From Clusia tigrina (Eukaryota > Arthropoda > Insecta > Diptera > Clusiidae), in assembly GCA_920105625.2 (NCBI GenBank), contig OV050030.1, positions 352,594,425 through 352,658,424 on the forward strand: a stretch of DNA of 64,000 nt, in the 5' to 3' direction. The position numbers were made by a program, and so were the translations under genes. How positions within the stretch are numbered: the stretch's first letter is position 1; each line of letters begins with the position of its first letter. Shown here in pieces: positions 62,557 to 64,000 of the stretch. The notes under the pieces are model-generated. The model worked only from the letters and a program-made list of their open reading frames with translations, made no database searches and was not told the DNA's origin.

Positions 62557-64000
62557 ATCCCTTTTTGAAAATTTTACCCCCTAAATGTGGAACAATCCAA
62601 ACAATGTATAGCCTATGTTATCCGAGGGGTTTTTCTGAAGACTCTCTGAAAATTTCATCAAAATCGGTCCAGCCGTTTTCGAGTGCATGCATTGCTTACA
62701 TGCATACATACATACATAGGGAGGGAAAGTTTTTATCCCATTTGCCAATTTCACCCCCTACATGTAAAAAATCCAAACAATGTGTAGCGTATGTTACTCG
62801 CGAGTTTATTCTGAAAATTGCCTGAAAATTTCATCAAAATCGGTTCAGCCGTTTTCGAGTACATACGTTGCATACAAACATACATACATACATGCAAACT
62901 TTTATATGGACAAAATCACTTGTTGACATAAAAGGTCATAACTCACGAACGCGTCGACCGATTTCGTGCAAACTTATCTATAAACCATCTACACGACCAT
63001 ACGAACTAACCACAAAAAGGTTCATTGAATTCGGTTTGACGGTTCATGAGTTATAAAGTCACAACGCACTTGCACCAATTTTTTATATATATAGATAGAA
63101 GATAGATTAGGTAGGGGGAGTTTTTATCCCTTTTGTCAATTTTACCCCCTAAATGTGGAACAATCCAAACAATGTATAGCCTATGTTATCCGAGGGGTTT
63201 TTCTGAAGACTCTCTGAAAATTTCATCAAAATCGGTCCAGCCGTTTTCGAGTGCATGCATTGCTTACATGCATACATACATACATAGGGAGGGAAAGTTT
63301 TTATCCCATTTGCCAATTTCACCCCCTACATGTAAAAAATCCAAACAATGTGTAGCGTATGTTACTCGCGAGTTTATTCTGAAAATTGCCTGAAAATTTC
63401 ATCAAAATCGGTTCAGCCGTTTTCGAGTACATACGTTGCATACAAACATACATACATACATGCAAACTTTTATATGGACAAAATCACGTGTTGACATAAA
63501 AGGTCATAACTCACGAACACGTCGACCGATTTCGTGCAAACTTATCTATAAACCATCTACACGACCATACGAACAAACCACAAAAAGTTTCATTGAATTC
63601 GGTTTGACGGTTCATGAGTTATAAAGTCACAACGCACTTGCACTAATTTTTTATATATATAGATAGAAGATAGATTAGGTAGGGGGAGTTTTTATCCCTT
63701 TTGTCAATTTTACCCCCTAAATGTGGAACAATCCAAACAATGTATAGCCTATGTTATCCGAGGGGTTTTTCTGAAGACTCTCTGAAAATTTCATCAAAAT
63801 CGGTCCAGCCGTTTTCGAGTGCATGCATTGCTTACATGCATACATACATACATAGGGAGGGAAAGTTTTTATCCCATTTGCCAATTTCACCCCCTACATG
63901 TAAAAAATCCAAATAATGTGTAGCGTATGTTACTCGCGAGTTTATTCTGAAAATTGCCTGAAAATTTCATCAAAATCGGTTCAGCCGTTTTCGAGTACAT

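Larger units (their letters stand above)
31851..64000 (-). repeat. Satellite array III: ~57 uninterrupted units, continues past the window
   Basis: More than 32 kb of head-to-tail units, all in the same orientation as arrays I and II, with steps of 560-569 bp, or ~630 bp where the 64-bp duplication is present. Variants cluster in patches: 64-bp duplications and 'gctaacatgc' units near the left end; 'tcaccacctac', 'tcgctag' and 'cgtggaaac' from about 36200 onward; 'ctacaagtaaa', 'tgcaaattttt' and 'caaaaaggttc' units from about 45000 onward. No transposon insertion, host gene or inverted unit was seen. Confidence 0.95.

Noticed and set aside
1..64000. Dozens of repeated 62- and 86-residue open frames in the satellite units, suggesting a tandem gene family
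   Set aside because: They start at TTG, read through CATA microsatellite, and overlap two in different frames in each unit. Length conservation follows from recent DNA amplification. There is no independent sign of coding selection, and units with single-base indels are tolerated (for example near 44154).
31851..64000. CRISPR-like array
   Set aside because: Repeats are ~566 bp with no unique spacers, and the context is eukaryotic.
31851..64000. Active centromere
   Set aside because: A long satellite array is compatible with a centromere, but nothing in the sequence identifies centromeric function; pericentromeric or other heterochromatin is equally likely.

Overview
The window looks like insect heterochromatin, possibly dipteran. 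The grounds are an AT-rich sequence, a compact 53-bp GT-AG intron, animal-type Helitron transposase genes, and long tandem arrays carrying CATA microsatellites together with the 'atttcatcaaaatcgg...cagccgtttt' motif common in insect Helitron-related repeats. The species cannot be fixed from sequence alone. I found no host gene, rRNA, tRNA or CRISPR.

Layout on the + axis: (I) 1-4752, satellite array of about 8 units with a mean of about 566 bp. (II) 4753-10302, Helitron copy 1, coding on the minus strand, apparently intact. (III) 10303-10900, decayed helicase fragment of a second Helitron lineage, then 10901-11077, one very diverged satellite-type monomer. (IV) 11078-11295, less than half a satellite unit. 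(V) 11296-16429, Helitron copy 2, lacking its 3' end and carrying a nonsense codon, followed by the same fossil helicase and monomer to 17202. (VI) 17203-25534, satellite array of about 14 units. (VII) 25535-31078, Helitron copy 3, with both ends present but a nonsense codon, again followed by the fossil helicase and monomer to 31850. (VIII) 31851-64000, uninterrupted satellite of about 57 units running off the window.

Each Helitron encodes a Rep-helicase. Copy 1, after removal of one small intron, gives a 1501-residue protein with an N-terminal basic/Cys region, a HUH (HAH) nuclease with two tyrosines, and a Pif1-type SF1 helicase. Copies 2 and 3 are each broken by one different stop codon.

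The main observation is that satellite and transposon are one system. Read on the minus strand, every satellite unit begins with the same ~29 bp as the Helitron 5' terminus (TCTATATATATAAAAAA...) and lies in the same orientation. The CTAG 3' end of copy 1 abuts the TC 5' end of the next satellite unit directly, the same join seen in rolling-circle Helitron circles. Full 3' terminators (hairpin plus CTAG) occur only at the ends of copies 1 and 3, so dozens of potential 5' start sites lie upstream of two stop sites. The same right-hand junction (fossil helicase, diverged monomer, satellite) flanks all three copies, so they multiplied as blocks rather than by three independent insertions. The arrays then evolved by local unequal exchange, giving 2- to 5-unit higher-order repeats and a 64-bp internal duplication shared on both sides of copy 3.
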